Assembly (NCBI GenBank): GCA_043825615.1
Contig: JBDRRS010000019.1
Span: 124,001 to 188,000, forward strand
Origin: JBDRMV01 sp043825615
Lineage (GTDB): Bacteria; CG03
Direction: 5' to 3'
DNA length: 64,000 nucleotides
In this document: in pieces, positions 49,301 to 57,437 of the stretch
Layout of the letters: every line of letters starts with the position of its first letter
Numbering within the stretch: position 1 is the first letter of the stretch
Translations under genes and position numbers: made by a program
Notes under the pieces: model-generated
Database searches by the model: none
The model's input: only the letters and a program-made list of their open reading frames with translations
Told to the model about the DNA's origin: nothing

Positions 49301-49810
49301 CTATCTTATAGTCCTTGAGAATTTTTCAACCATTTCCCTGACGGCGTCTCGCAGTTCGTCGGGGCTCGCAACCGAAATATCGTCGGAATAGACAATCTTG
49401 GCACTTTCAACGTTAACAACATTCATTGTAATAACGTATCTTCCGAGGAGTTGGCTGCAGGAGCCGTTAATTATCATCTTTACGTTCAAAATCTTTCCGA
49501 GTCGAATGGCGCTTTCCGCCGAGGAAGTTTCAGTCTGCTGAAATCCCTGCTCGGCAAGGACCTTATCCATGCTGTTCTTATCCACGACGTTGAATCTGCC
49601 CGCCGTCACGATGTCCGTGCGCACAAAGTTTGATATAACCGTCGCTTCCGACCGTGGAAACGGCGCCAGCGCATCAAAATCTGCCACCGCTATTCGCGGT
49701 TTTAGATTTCCTTTTTCCGATTTTACCACACATTTTCCTGCGCAACCGTAAAAACCAATCAATGTCATAATCATCAATCCACTCATCAAACTTTGTCTTA
49801 CTTTTATCAT
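49301..49810 (-). CDS. CsgG-like lipoprotein
   Basis: 169 residues. The signal peptide ends at a lipobox-like FYGC. The mature protein reads IAVADFDALAPFPRSEATVI, FNVVDKNSMDKVLAEQGF and LNVKMIINGSC, the curli-CsgG/FlgO-type pattern of a small domain that inserts in or assembles at the outer membrane. GAGG precedes the ATG. It is one of three CsgG-like proteins in the window. Confidence 0.75.
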   Translation of the reverse strand: MIKVRQSLMSGLMIMTLIGFYGCAGKCVVKSEKGNLKPRIAVADFDALAPFPRSEATVISNFVRTDIVTAGRFNVVDKNSMDKVLAEQGFQQTETSSAESAIRLGKILNVKMIINGSCSQLLGRYVITMNVVNVESAKIVYSDDISVASPDELRDAVREMVEKFSRTIR

Positions 49811-49885
49811 ATTTCCTCTCCTTTTACTCCGCCAAATAATTTTTTTTCAGAGTCGCTGTTATCAGCGGTTTTGGTAAGTTATTTT

Positions 49886-50083
49886 TTACCTGGTTTTTGC
49901 TTCTATCTTTTTTATTGCTTTTTCCGCTGCCTGCCGCACATTTGAATCTTCATCCTTCAGGTCTTCAATTAATTGTTGAATTTTTTCGTTATCGGCGTAA
50001 ACAGGTTGGAAACCAATTGCTGAAATAAGAAATATAAATATTAAAAACAAAATTCTTTTTTTAGAAACATCACCTTTTATCAT
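49886..50083 (-). CDS. Small exported protein with one HEAT-like repeat
   Basis: 65 residues: a signal peptide (about 1-30) and one HEAT-type helix pair (IQQLIEDLKDEDSNVRQAAE). Too short for an activity; perhaps a remnant of a longer HEAT protein or a small adaptor. There is no good Shine-Dalgarno sequence. Confidence 0.5.
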   Translation of the reverse strand: MIKGDVSKKRILFLIFIFLISAIGFQPVYADNEKIQQLIEDLKDEDSNVRQAAEKAIKKIEAKTR

Positions 50084-50193
50084 CGTTTATACTTCTTTCA
50101 CTCGTTTTTTAAATTTTATTATTTCCCTTAAAATTTGTCAAAATTTTTAGCAGTGTCCCATATTTACGAATAAATAAATCCTTTTTTGTAAGA

Positions 50194-50273
50194 GGGGTTT
50201 TTCCCGCCTGCCGAAGCGAAGCGGCGGGCAGGCAACCCCGACAAATATCGGGACTTGAAAGTCCCTCCTACAT
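50194..50273. repeat. Intergenic repeat with three nested hairpins
   Basis: CCTGCC (50207-50212) and GGCAGG (50227-50232) pair inside GGGG/CCCC arms. Next come CCCGA-TCGGG (50237-50252) and GGACTT-GA-AAGTCC (50251-50264). The pattern resembles repeats dispersed between genes. It lies in the 244-bp gap after the HEAT-like gene. Confidence 0.65.
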
Positions 50274-50327
50274 AAATTCTGCCGATATATGCACAATTAT
50301 GGAATACTATTAAATTTTTAGTTTTTG

Positions 50328-50624
50328 TTATGGATGGGGCGTGATTGCAATTATTGTGATTTCGCCTTTGCTATAACCGTAATAAAAAAATATTCGATAT
50401 GCCGCCGGTGTGTTCTGTCCGGCATAAGATTCAAAGACAGGTTCATCTCCGGGACCTTTTAATGTTTCATATTTATGAGTTCGTAGACCCGGGTGTCGCG
50501 GATTGGTTTGTAGAAATTTTAAGGCTTTGTCAACAGCTTTTTTTCTTTCTTTTAACCCCTTATCCCTTTTTAAATTTTTCAGTTGTTCTTCTGCCGATTT
50601 CGTGAAATTTAATATAAATTTCAT
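50328..50624 (-). CDS. RelE/ParE-like toxin
   Basis: 98 residues: LNFTKSAEEQLKNLKRDKGL at the start and YRIFFYYGYSKGEITIIAIT at the end, the shape of a RelE/ParE-fold toxin. The KYETLKGPGDEPVFESYAGQ segment is typical of a subgroup annotated as plasmid-stabilisation-like. It starts with ATGA overlap of the upstream gene's stop. The exact target is unknown. Confidence 0.78.
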   Translation of the reverse strand: MKFILNFTKSAEEQLKNLKRDKGLKERKKAVDKALKFLQTNPRHPGLRTHKYETLKGPGDEPVFESYAGQNTPAAYRIFFYYGYSKGEITIIAITPHP

Positions 50625-50947
50625 AATTCATCTAAATACTTATCTAAATTTTTTACTTTTGTGACCTTACCTTCTTTGGCATTTTTTAATCCTTTTATGA
50701 CCATATTTAATGCTTCCGGATTTTTATATAACCATAGTTCCCTGCTCGGTATATTAACCGTCGGTCTTAAAAGAATATCTCCGTCGGAACCTACGAAAAC
50801 CTGAAATCCGTCGGCTTTAATAATTCCCGAAAGCAATTTGATTACCTTGCGCCCCAAATTTAATCTAAATTTTGTATCCACTGTTTTGACATCGGTAAAC
50901 AAAAACTTTTCGTTTTTCAAATCTATACCTTCGCTTCGCGATTTCAT
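50621..50947 (-). CDS. Probable antitoxin of the RelE/ParE-like toxin
   Basis: 108 residues with a central segment DGDILLRPTVNIPSRELWLY and a lysine-rich end (VTKVKNLDKYLDEL). It resembles AbrB-type or unclassified antitoxins that accompany this toxin subgroup. Order, size and overlap support the pairing; the fold is not proven. GGGGGG precedes the ATG. Confidence 0.6.
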   Translation of the reverse strand: MKSRSEGIDLKNEKFLFTDVKTVDTKFRLNLGRKVIKLLSGIIKADGFQVFVGSDGDILLRPTVNIPSRELWLYKNPEALNMVIKGLKNAKEGKVTKVKNLDKYLDEL

Positions 50948-51018
50948 ATTCCCCCCTCTGTTATAATTTTACTTTGAAGTGGATATTTTGTCAAGTGGGA
51001 AATTCCCACTATTTATGA

Positions 51019-52152
51019 TTATTTGGATTTTTCCAGACGGGTTCCGGGAAAGTAAAACATCAGGATTTTTCTGTAATTCCAGCCCTTCTCGGCGAGGCAT
51101 TTCGCTCCCCACTGGGAAAGCCCGACGCCGTGGCCCCAGCCCGACCCGTGAAAAACCACGGATTTTCTTTTGTTTTCTATCCTCGTTATCTTCGTGCTTC
51201 TGAGCCGGCTCGTGCCGAGTATGCTTCTGAACTTGTTTGAGGCGATCTTGATCCTGCCTTTTTCCGTATAAACAACAAATTCCTCGACCCTGCCGGAGCG
51301 GGTTTTTCCCCGCGACGAAATTCTCTTTATCGTATTGAGAGAGTAACCGTTCTTCTTGAGAAGTTTTATTATCTCATCCCGCGTGACTTCGGCTTCCCAG
51401 TCGGAATACGGTGTTTCCGCCATCGGCGGTTCTCTAACACCTTTCAAATACCGCGGAGGTGTTTTGGATCCCCAGACACAGGCGGGATTTTCCGTATGCC
51501 CCGCGGCGTCCGCGTGAAAATAAACGCTCGCTACCTCTTTTTTATAAGTCAAAACCTCGCCTTCGGTTTCAAGAACCGCAGAGGTCGTCGCTGGTTTTTC
51601 CGTGCCGGCGCCACCGTAAACCTGCGACGCATCGCACGCCGTCAGGTCGTAGCCATCTGAAGCGAACCTTCCCAGATTTCTCAAAACGTATGTTCTGGAT
51701 ACAACCGCCTGCGCTTTCAGCGCTTCTTTATCCCACTTCGGAGAAACCTCGCTCGGCAGAACGCCGAAAAGGTAATCTTCAACTTCAACCTCATTGATCA
51801 CGCTCAATTTCTTTTTTTCCGCCCTGACGGCGACAGCGCCACGGTAACTCCTGCCGTTTACCTTGATAAATTCTTTCCCGCCTGTAAATTTTACGGCGTT
51901 TGAAAAATTCATACCCCCTATTTTCAGACCGTCTGCCGACGGCAGAACAGCGTGGTACTTTCCCCCCGCAAGATTGCCGGTGCGGTTATCCTTCATATCA
52001 AAAACCTTAAACTGTTTGGCTGAAGAAATATTTACGGAGGAAACACCGTATAAAATTCTGATGGCGGCAGTCACGGAATTTTTTGCGGGGGAATACGATG
52101 CAAACAGCAGGCAGCAGAAAGCGGTTAAAAAATTACGTTTATTTTTCGGCAT
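51019..52152 (-). CDS. SpoIID/LytB-domain protein (cell-wall enzyme)
   Basis: 377 residues from ATG 52152, overlapping queH by 14 bp. A signal peptide or anchor (1-20) precedes the SpoIID domain (VEVEDYLFGVLPSEVSPKW, ALKAQAVVSRTYVLRN, FHGSGWGHGVGLSQWGA). SpoIID cuts peptidoglycan glycan strands (lytic transglycosylase) and also occurs in non-spore-formers as a wall-modifying protein. Sporulation is not implied here. Confidence 0.9.
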   Translation of the reverse strand: MPKNKRNFLTAFCCLLFASYSPAKNSVTAAIRILYGVSSVNISSAKQFKVFDMKDNRTGNLAGGKYHAVLPSADGLKIGGMNFSNAVKFTGGKEFIKVNGRSYRGAVAVRAEKKKLSVINEVEVEDYLFGVLPSEVSPKWDKEALKAQAVVSRTYVLRNLGRFASDGYDLTACDASQVYGGAGTEKPATTSAVLETEGEVLTYKKEVASVYFHADAAGHTENPACVWGSKTPPRYLKGVREPPMAETPYSDWEAEVTRDEIIKLLKKNGYSLNTIKRISSRGKTRSGRVEEFVVYTEKGRIKIASNKFRSILGTSRLRSTKITRIENKRKSVVFHGSGWGHGVGLSQWGAKCLAEKGWNYRKILMFYFPGTRLEKSK

Positions 52153-52678
52153 TGCTGAACATACAGCCGCAGTATTTCTGACGAGAAAGCCGCATTTCTT
52201 TTGATTTTTTCCTTGAGTCCTGATAATTTTTTCTAAAGTCCATGTAATAAAATTCAAGCCCGGTTTCTGCGGCAATTTTTAAACCCACCTGCTTTATTTC
52301 ATCGTGTTTCTGATAGGGACTCGCAAGGAGCGCGGTCGTAAATGACGGAATTCCTTTTTCTTTCGCGAATTCGGCGGTACGGCGCAGACGCTGCGCGATG
52401 CATCCCGAACATCTGTCTTCAAAAGAAAGCGTAAAGTCCGTCCATTTTTTCACGTCGTATTCGTCGTCGACAAACAATCTGAACCCCGCCTGCGACGAGG
52501 CAAACCCGGCGGTCATAAGACGTTTCTGAAACTCCTCCAGCGGATGGATATTCGGATTGTAAAAAAAACCGTAAACTTCTTTCACACCGCGTAAAGACGG
52601 GAGAACGCCGAGCATGCAGGGTCCGCAGCAGACGTGAACGAGAATCTTATCCCCGGCCGAAGAGGTCACCGGCTCCAT
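52139..52678 (-). CDS. queH: Epoxyqueuosine reductase QueH
   Basis: 179 residues from ATG 52678. The family cysteines are seen: VCCGPC near residue 17, RCSGC and, near the end, KYCGCMF. QueH reduces epoxyqueuosine to queuosine in tRNA, using an iron-sulfur cluster and a further metal. It replaces the vitamin B12-dependent QueG. The longer frame to 52780 would run inside ruvB and is unlikely. It overlaps ruvB by 32 bp. Confidence 0.92.
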   Translation of the reverse strand: MEPVTSSAGDKILVHVCCGPCMLGVLPSLRGVKEVYGFFYNPNIHPLEEFQKRLMTAGFASSQAGFRLFVDDEYDVKKWTDFTLSFEDRCSGCIAQRLRRTAEFAKEKGIPSFTTALLASPYQKHDEIKQVGLKIAAETGLEFYYMDFRKNYQDSRKKSKEMRLSRQKYCGCMFSNAEK

Positions 52679-53672
52679 TCGTTTCAAGACCGAGGTGCCG
52701 CGCGGCTTTGAGCGTGACAACCCTTCCCTGCTTTGTTCTTTCCAAAAATCCTTCCTGAACCAGAAAGGGTTCATAGACATCGCTTATCGTGTCGGCTTCT
52801 TCGCCGACGGCCGCCTCAAGGGTCTTGAGACCCACCGGACCTCCCGAGTAATTCTTTATTAAAATTGTCAGAAGTTTTCTGTCAATTTCGGTTAACCCCG
52901 CCTCGTCAACGCCGAAGACCGTCAGCGCCTTGGCGGCTATTTCTTTGGTAATATTTTTCTCCGACTGGACTTCCGCCCAGTCCCTGACGCGCCGCAGCAG
53001 GCGGTTTGCGACTCTCGGAGTCCCGCGCGCACGGCGGGCGATCTCAAAAGACGCCTCTGCATTTATCGGGATATTCAAAATTCCCGACGACCTCTTCACA
53101 ATTACCGCGAGTTCTTCCGGCGGATAAAGACCGATTCTTTCAACAATCCCGAACCTGTCTCTCAAAGCGCCACCCAGCGAACCCGAGCGCGTCGTCGCTC
53201 CGATGAGCGTAAACCTCGGCAGGGTCAGGCGCATCGTCTTGGCGGACGGTCCTTCTCCGAGGACAATGTCAAGCTTAAAGTCCTCCATCGCAGGGTAAAG
53301 CGCTTCCTCAATGTTTGCTTTTAATCTGTGAATCTCGTCTATAAAAAAAATATCCCCATGCGAAAGACCGCTTAAAATTGCGGCGAGGTCGCCGACTTTC
53401 TCAAGGGCGGGACCCGAGGTGCTCCTGACGTTAAACCCCATTTCATTCGCCATAATGTACGCCAGCGTCGTCTTGCCGAGGCCGGGCGGCCCGTGGAAAA
53501 GAATGTGGTCGATCGGCTGCTCTCTCTTCTTCGCCGCCTCAAGACAAATTCCGAGTTTTTCCTTCAGATGTTTCTGCCCGATAAACTCGCCCAGCGTTTT
53601 GGGCCTTAAAGTTATATCGCAGTTCTGCTCGGGCCCCTGCAGAAAAGGCGTTGAAACACCGTTTTCGCCCAT
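52647..53672 (-). CDS. ruvB: Holliday junction helicase RuvB
   Basis: 341 residues, the hexameric motor that drives branch migration with RuvA. Walker A GPPGLGKTT (61-69), Walker B IDEIHRL, sensor 1 ATTRSG, and the winged-helix end (GLKTLEAAVGEEADTISDVY). Length is normal. No ruvA or ruvC lies near. It starts directly after yraN. Confidence 0.97.
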   Translation of the reverse strand: MGENGVSTPFLQGPEQNCDITLRPKTLGEFIGQKHLKEKLGICLEAAKKREQPIDHILFHGPPGLGKTTLAYIMANEMGFNVRSTSGPALEKVGDLAAILSGLSHGDIFFIDEIHRLKANIEEALYPAMEDFKLDIVLGEGPSAKTMRLTLPRFTLIGATTRSGSLGGALRDRFGIVERIGLYPPEELAVIVKRSSGILNIPINAEASFEIARRARGTPRVANRLLRRVRDWAEVQSEKNITKEIAAKALTVFGVDEAGLTEIDRKLLTILIKNYSGGPVGLKTLEAAVGEEADTISDVYEPFLVQEGFLERTKQGRVVTLKAARHLGLETNGAGDLFGRG

Positions 53673-54026
53673 TTAATTTCCCCTGAAAGCGTCCTTATAA
53701 AATTTTATGTTTTCCCCCGTAATGCTGATAACGTCAAACCTGAAATTCTCAAAAGGCGGGTTTACTCTGTTTATGTAAAATTCCGCCGTCTTCAATATTT
53801 TTTTTCTCTTTGAAAAATTCACTTTCATTTCGGGAGGCAAAAAGTCCGAAGAACCCGACTTCACCTCAATAAAACACAGGACATCCGGGAGCGAGGCAAT
53901 AATATCTATTTCTCCGAACTTTGTCGCAAAATTCCTGCAAACAATCTTATAACCGCGCCCTTCAAGAAACCTGCAGGCGGCGTCTTCGCCCCGTCGGCCT
54001 TTAACCTTTGTATTAATGCCTCCCAA
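53673..54026 (-). CDS. YraN/UPF0102 endonuclease-like protein
   Basis: 117 residues of the UPF0102 family, with a restriction-like fold: GEDAACRFLEGRGYKIVCRN, GEIDIIA and CFIEVKSG (PD-ExK type residues). Its biochemical role is not settled in the family. The frame starts with TTG at 54026, without a good ribosome site; another unusual start after GGGAGG (54020s) is possible. It lies between rplS and ruvB. Confidence 0.85.
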   Translation of the reverse strand: MGGINTKVKGRRGEDAACRFLEGRGYKIVCRNFATKFGEIDIIASLPDVLCFIEVKSGSSDFLPPEMKVNFSKRKKILKTAEFYINRVNPPFENFRFDVISITGENIKFYKDAFRGN

Positions 54027-54031
54027 AAAAT

Positions 54032-54337
54032 TTACAGTTCTCTTATTTTTGCGGCGCGGCCCTTGAGCCCTCTGAGGTAATAAAGTTTTGCGCGGCGCAC
54101 TTTCCCACGCGCCTGGACCTTAACCGATTTTATCGCAGGCAGAGCGTAAGGGAAAACTTTTTCAATCCCAACCCCGTAGGAAATCTTCCTTACGGTAAAG
54201 GACACGGGAGGGGCCTTGCCTTTAACCGCTATTACGACGCCCGTGAATGTCTGCACGCGCTCCGAATCGCCCTCTTTTATCCGTTGCGCTACCGCAACGG
54301 TATCGCCCGCTTTGAATTTGTCAAATCCGTCTCTCAT
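54032..54337 (-). CDS. rplS: Ribosomal protein L19
   Basis: 101 residues, slightly shorter than usual (about 115). DKFKAGDTVAVAQRIKEGDS at the start and AKLYYLRGLKGRAAKIREL at the end are typical. It overlaps the end of trmD by 17 bp and is the fourth gene of the rpsP-rimM-trmD-rplS operon. Confidence 0.97.
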   Translation of the reverse strand: MRDGFDKFKAGDTVAVAQRIKEGDSERVQTFTGVVIAVKGKAPPVSFTVRKISYGVGIEKVFPYALPAIKSVKVQARGKVRRAKLYYLRGLKGRAAKIREL

Positions 54338-54974
54338 GTTCTGCCTTCCTTTTACTGCCTTCCCTGAATTTTTTTATATTTTCGTGATTCCCGCTTAAAA
54401 GGACTTCCGGCACCCTGTATCCGTTGAAATCGCAGGGTCTCGTGTACTGCGGATACTCGATGAGCCCATTTTCGTCAAACGACTCGTCTTTAATGCTTTC
54501 GGGATTGCCCACAAAACCGGGGATTAACCTTGAAACCGCCTCTATTACCGCGAGAGCCGCCGCCTCGCCGCCTGACAAAACAAAATCGCCGAGCGAAATT
54601 TCCCTGGCATTCAGAATTTCGGCAACTCTCCCGTCAATGCCCTCGTACCTTCCGCTTATAATTACAATATGCTTTTCCTTTGAAAGTTCTACGGCAATCT
54701 TCTGGTTAAACCTCTCACCCGACGGTGTGAGCACCACCACGGAACTTCCCTCCGTCATAACGCTTTTCGCCGCTTTGTAAATCGGCTCAACTTTAAAAAC
54801 CATCCCGGAACCGCCGCCGAAAGGCCTGTCGTCGACGTGCCCGTCGGGAGCAAAGCCCCTTATATCCACGGGATTAAGAGAAATGACTCCTTTCTCAACC
54901 GCTTTTGAGAGAAGTCCGCATTTGAGAGGACTCTCGAAATATTCGGGAAAAATCGTCAGAATATCTATTTTCAT
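54321..54974 (-). CDS. trmD: tRNA (guanine37-N1)-methyltransferase
   Basis: 217 residues from ATG 54974, which overlaps the rimM stop in TGATG. The knotted SPOUT fold is shown by DILTIFPEYFESPL, DDRPFGGGSGMV, ISGRYEGIDGRV and DFVLSGGEAAALA. It methylates G37 of tRNAs to prevent frameshifting. It is shorter than many TrmD proteins (about 240), as the C-terminal helical part is cut. Confidence 0.95.
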   Translation of the reverse strand: MKIDILTIFPEYFESPLKCGLLSKAVEKGVISLNPVDIRGFAPDGHVDDRPFGGGSGMVFKVEPIYKAAKSVMTEGSSVVVLTPSGERFNQKIAVELSKEKHIVIISGRYEGIDGRVAEILNAREISLGDFVLSGGEAAALAVIEAVSRLIPGFVGNPESIKDESFDENGLIEYPQYTRPCDFNGYRVPEVLLSGNHENIKKFREGSKRKAEHERRI

Positions 54975-55474
54975 CAACTTCTAACCCCTATACCGTCTGG
55001 AACATCCGCAATAATTTTCTTTTCCTCTATGGAAACCTTTTTGACGAATTCTTTCAAAAAAGGAATTTCAAGATAATGGTCGTCCGCTGTTTTTATTCCG
55101 AGCCAGACCTGCGGCAAAGCGCTTTCGACATTATCCGCCACTCCGATAAATTTTCCTCCGGAGTCGTAAATTTTACAGCCTGCGACATCCTCCGCCCAGA
55201 AACAATCGCCGGAGAGAGCCCATTTTTCCGCCGACAGATATTTACCGGCAGTATCTTCCGGCTCCTCTTTAAATCTCACGAGCCACTTTTCCGCAGCCGG
55301 CCTGAGCGAAGCGACTTCAACCTCTTTTACATTTTCGCCGGGGTCCGTATCAGGCGACTCCCCGATATAAAGTTTAGGAAGTTTCTCCGGGACAGGCGCA
55401 AAAAGGCGCACATAGAATTCGCCGTCCAGCCCGTGGCGGCGGCCAATGCGTCCGAACAGAATCCTGCTACCCAT
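54974..55474 (-). CDS. rimM: Ribosome maturation factor RimM
   Basis: 166 residues. The N-terminal domain reads FGRIGRRHGLDGEFYVRLFA, and the C-terminal PRC-like barrel holds the conserved ALPQVWLGI and DHYLEIPFLKEFVKKV. It helps 16S rRNA processing and 30S assembly. Overlaps rpsP by 8 bp. Confidence 0.93.
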   Translation of the reverse strand: MGSRILFGRIGRRHGLDGEFYVRLFAPVPEKLPKLYIGESPDTDPGENVKEVEVASLRPAAEKWLVRFKEEPEDTAGKYLSAEKWALSGDCFWAEDVAGCKIYDSGGKFIGVADNVESALPQVWLGIKTADDHYLEIPFLKEFVKKVSIEEKKIIADVPDGIGVRS

Positions 55475-55712
55475 TTTTGCTTTTTTTAAGAAAACTCTTC
55501 ACAACCTCGGTCGGCTGAGCGCCTTTGGAAATCCAGTAATTGGCTCTTTCCATATCTATCTCGTAATTTTTTTCTTTGCCTTTGGTGTCGGGCGCATACC
55601 AGCCGAGCTGCTCGATTTCCCTGCCGTCTCTTCTTCTCGGCTGCGGCATAACAACAATCCTGTAATACGGCTGGTGTTTCGTTCCCGTCCTTTTCAACCT
55701 TATTCTTACCAT
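55467..55712 (-). CDS. rpsP: Ribosomal protein S16
   Basis: 81 residues: VRIRLKRTGTKHQPYYRIVV, then GWYAPDTKGKEKNYEID and a basic tail. First gene of the operon, with GAGGTTGA before its ATG. The usual neighbours ffh and the KH-domain gene are missing; upstream lies an inverted-repeat element. Confidence 0.97.
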   Translation of the reverse strand: MVRIRLKRTGTKHQPYYRIVVMPQPRRRDGREIEQLGWYAPDTKGKEKNYEIDMERANYWISKGAQPTEVVKSFLKKSKNG

Positions 55713-55741
55713 TCTTCAACCTCCTTGATTTATCCCAAATT

Positions 55742-56029
55742 TATCCTAAAATTACCTAAACAATATAAAATTACAACCGCAAAGTCAAAAATAAAGATCT
55801 CCAGTTTCCTGAATTTTTTATTTTAGGATACATTTTTATGAAGAAAAATTGGTCACTTCTATTTTATTGGAAAATAGGGTCACCTCTGATTTATTAGAAA
55901 ATCGGGTCACTTCTGATTTTTTTAACTGTATTCTCATGAAAAAAATAGAGGTGACCCATTTTCCAATAGAAGTGACCCTATTTTCCTGTTTTTACAACGG
56001 TACGGTAAATTTTTTTCAGGAAACTGGAG
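55742..56029. repeat. Nested inverted-repeat element with 27-bp tandem units
   Basis: The 325-bp space between lpdA and rpsP holds no gene. Outer arms CTCCAGTTTCCTGAA (55799-55813) and TTCAGGAAACTGGAG (56015-56029) are perfect complements. Inside, GGTCACYTCT occurs three times exactly 27 bp apart (55851, 55878, 55905) and twice inverted (55947, 55968) across a short loop. A further pair, TATCCTAAAAT (55742-55752) and ATTTTAGGATA (55820-55830), lies at the rpsP side. Read through, it would form one long hairpin. Confidence 0.88.
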
Positions 56030-56037
56030 TAAAGATG

Positions 56038-57405
56038 TTACCCGTTTTTCAGAATTTCAGAAAGCGTGGGGTGCGCGTAAACAATGTTCAGCGCTTTTTC
56101 AACCGTTATTTTCTCTAAAACCGCGCGGGACAGCAGATGTATCAATTCCCCTGCAAAAGGGCCTGTTATTGCAGCGCCGAGAATCCCGCGGGTTTTCTTA
56201 TCAAATATAATCTTTGCGAACCCCGCATTCCTGCCCGTTATGAACGCCTTAGCATTCGCTTTGAAAAATTTCCTGATAATTCCGGCTTCAAAACCTTTCT
56301 GCTTTGCCTCTTTTTCCGTCACCCCGAGACAACCGACCTGCGGCGAGGAGAAAACGACTCTCGGCACGGCGCTGTAATCAAACGGGCTGCCCTCAATCCC
56401 CGCTATTGATTCCGCTGCTAAATTCCCTTCCCCTGACGCAACACAAGCGAGCATTGGCGTATTTACCACATCTCCCGCAGCGTAAACATTCGGAACGTTC
56501 GTCTTCATTCGTTTATCAACTTTTATGAAACCGGCATCCAGCTCAACTCCTATTTTTTCCGGAGCAAGACCTGAAATATCAGGAACTCTCCCCGCGCAGA
56601 CAAGCACCCTGTCAAATTCAAAAATCTTTTTCCCTTTTCCCCGCAGTTTAATCGCGGTTTCTATCTTCGAACCTTTTGGCGATGCGCTTACGACCTCGCT
56701 TTCCGTAAAAATCTCCACACCTCTTTTTTTCAATTCCCCGGCAAGCGCCCGCGCCACGTCGCCGTCTTCCGCCGGCAAAATCTGTTCGCGCATTTCAACG
56801 ACGATAACTTTTGCCTCCAACCTGCTGTAAAAGGTGGTAAATTCGCAGCCGATGTACCCTGCGCCGACAATCAGAATGTTTTCCGCCGGCAGCTCTGTCT
56901 TTAAAAGTTCACTGCTGTTGCAAATATATCTGCCGTCCGTTGCCAGACCCGGCAGTTCCATCGCCCTTGAGCCGGTGGCTATCACAAAATAGTCCGCCTC
57001 AAGTTTTTCACTGCCGCCCTTCTCCTTCGCAATTCCAATCTCATGCTTCGACGTAAAAGACGCCCTGCCGAAAACGAAATCCACCCCGCGCCCTTTAAGA
57101 AAAGAAAAAAGAGAAGAACGGAGATGCAACACGTTTCTTTCTGCTGCGGCGAGAATTTTTTTCATATCGGGGGTCTCTGCTTTTGCGCTGATTCCAAAAT
57201 TGGAAGCGTTTTTTACAAGGTCATAAACTTCCGCCGCTTCGAGAAGCGATTTTACGGGAATACAGCCCTCGTTCAGACACGTACCTCCGACCCTGCTCTC
57301 GTCCGTCTCAACAATACAGACAGATTTTTTTAGTTCCGCAAGGCGCTCCGCCGCGCTGTATCCCGCCGGACCGCCGCCGATTACAATTACATCATATTTT
57401 TTCAT
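56038..57405 (-). CDS. lpdA: Dihydrolipoamide dehydrogenase
   Basis: 455 residues, FAD-dependent. The redox pair is C43 and C48 in GGTCLNEGCIPVK, with FAD motif GGGPAG at 10-15 and the NAD-binding GAGYIGCEF. The C-terminal HPTLSE carries the catalytic His-Glu pair. It reoxidises lipoyl groups, here probably those on GcvH or an unseen E2. It is the last gene of the lipoylation group. Confidence 0.95.
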   Translation of the reverse strand: MKKYDVIVIGGGPAGYSAAERLAELKKSVCIVETDESRVGGTCLNEGCIPVKSLLEAAEVYDLVKNASNFGISAKAETPDMKKILAAAERNVLHLRSSLFSFLKGRGVDFVFGRASFTSKHEIGIAKEKGGSEKLEADYFVIATGSRAMELPGLATDGRYICNSSELLKTELPAENILIVGAGYIGCEFTTFYSRLEAKVIVVEMREQILPAEDGDVARALAGELKKRGVEIFTESEVVSASPKGSKIETAIKLRGKGKKIFEFDRVLVCAGRVPDISGLAPEKIGVELDAGFIKVDKRMKTNVPNVYAAGDVVNTPMLACVASGEGNLAAESIAGIEGSPFDYSAVPRVVFSSPQVGCLGVTEKEAKQKGFEAGIIRKFFKANAKAFITGRNAGFAKIIFDKKTRGILGAAITGPFAGELIHLLSRAVLEKITVEKALNIVYAHPTLSEILKNG

Positions 57406-57437
57406 CTATACCCCCCAACTCATGAAAATGACCGTTG

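Noticed and set aside
51019..52152. Evidence for sporulation from a SpoIID-domain gene
   Set aside because: SpoIID domains are common in non-spore-formers, and no other sporulation gene is in the window.
52679..52780. Longer QueH start
   Set aside because: It lies fully inside ruvB, and the family begins near the ILVHVCCGPC segment reached from ATG 52678.
55849..55980. Regular GGTCACYTCT repeats that could be a CRISPR array
   Set aside because: Only three direct copies at 27-bp spacing, spacers are nearly the same and inverted copies follow; no cas gene is present. It is a palindromic repeat element.
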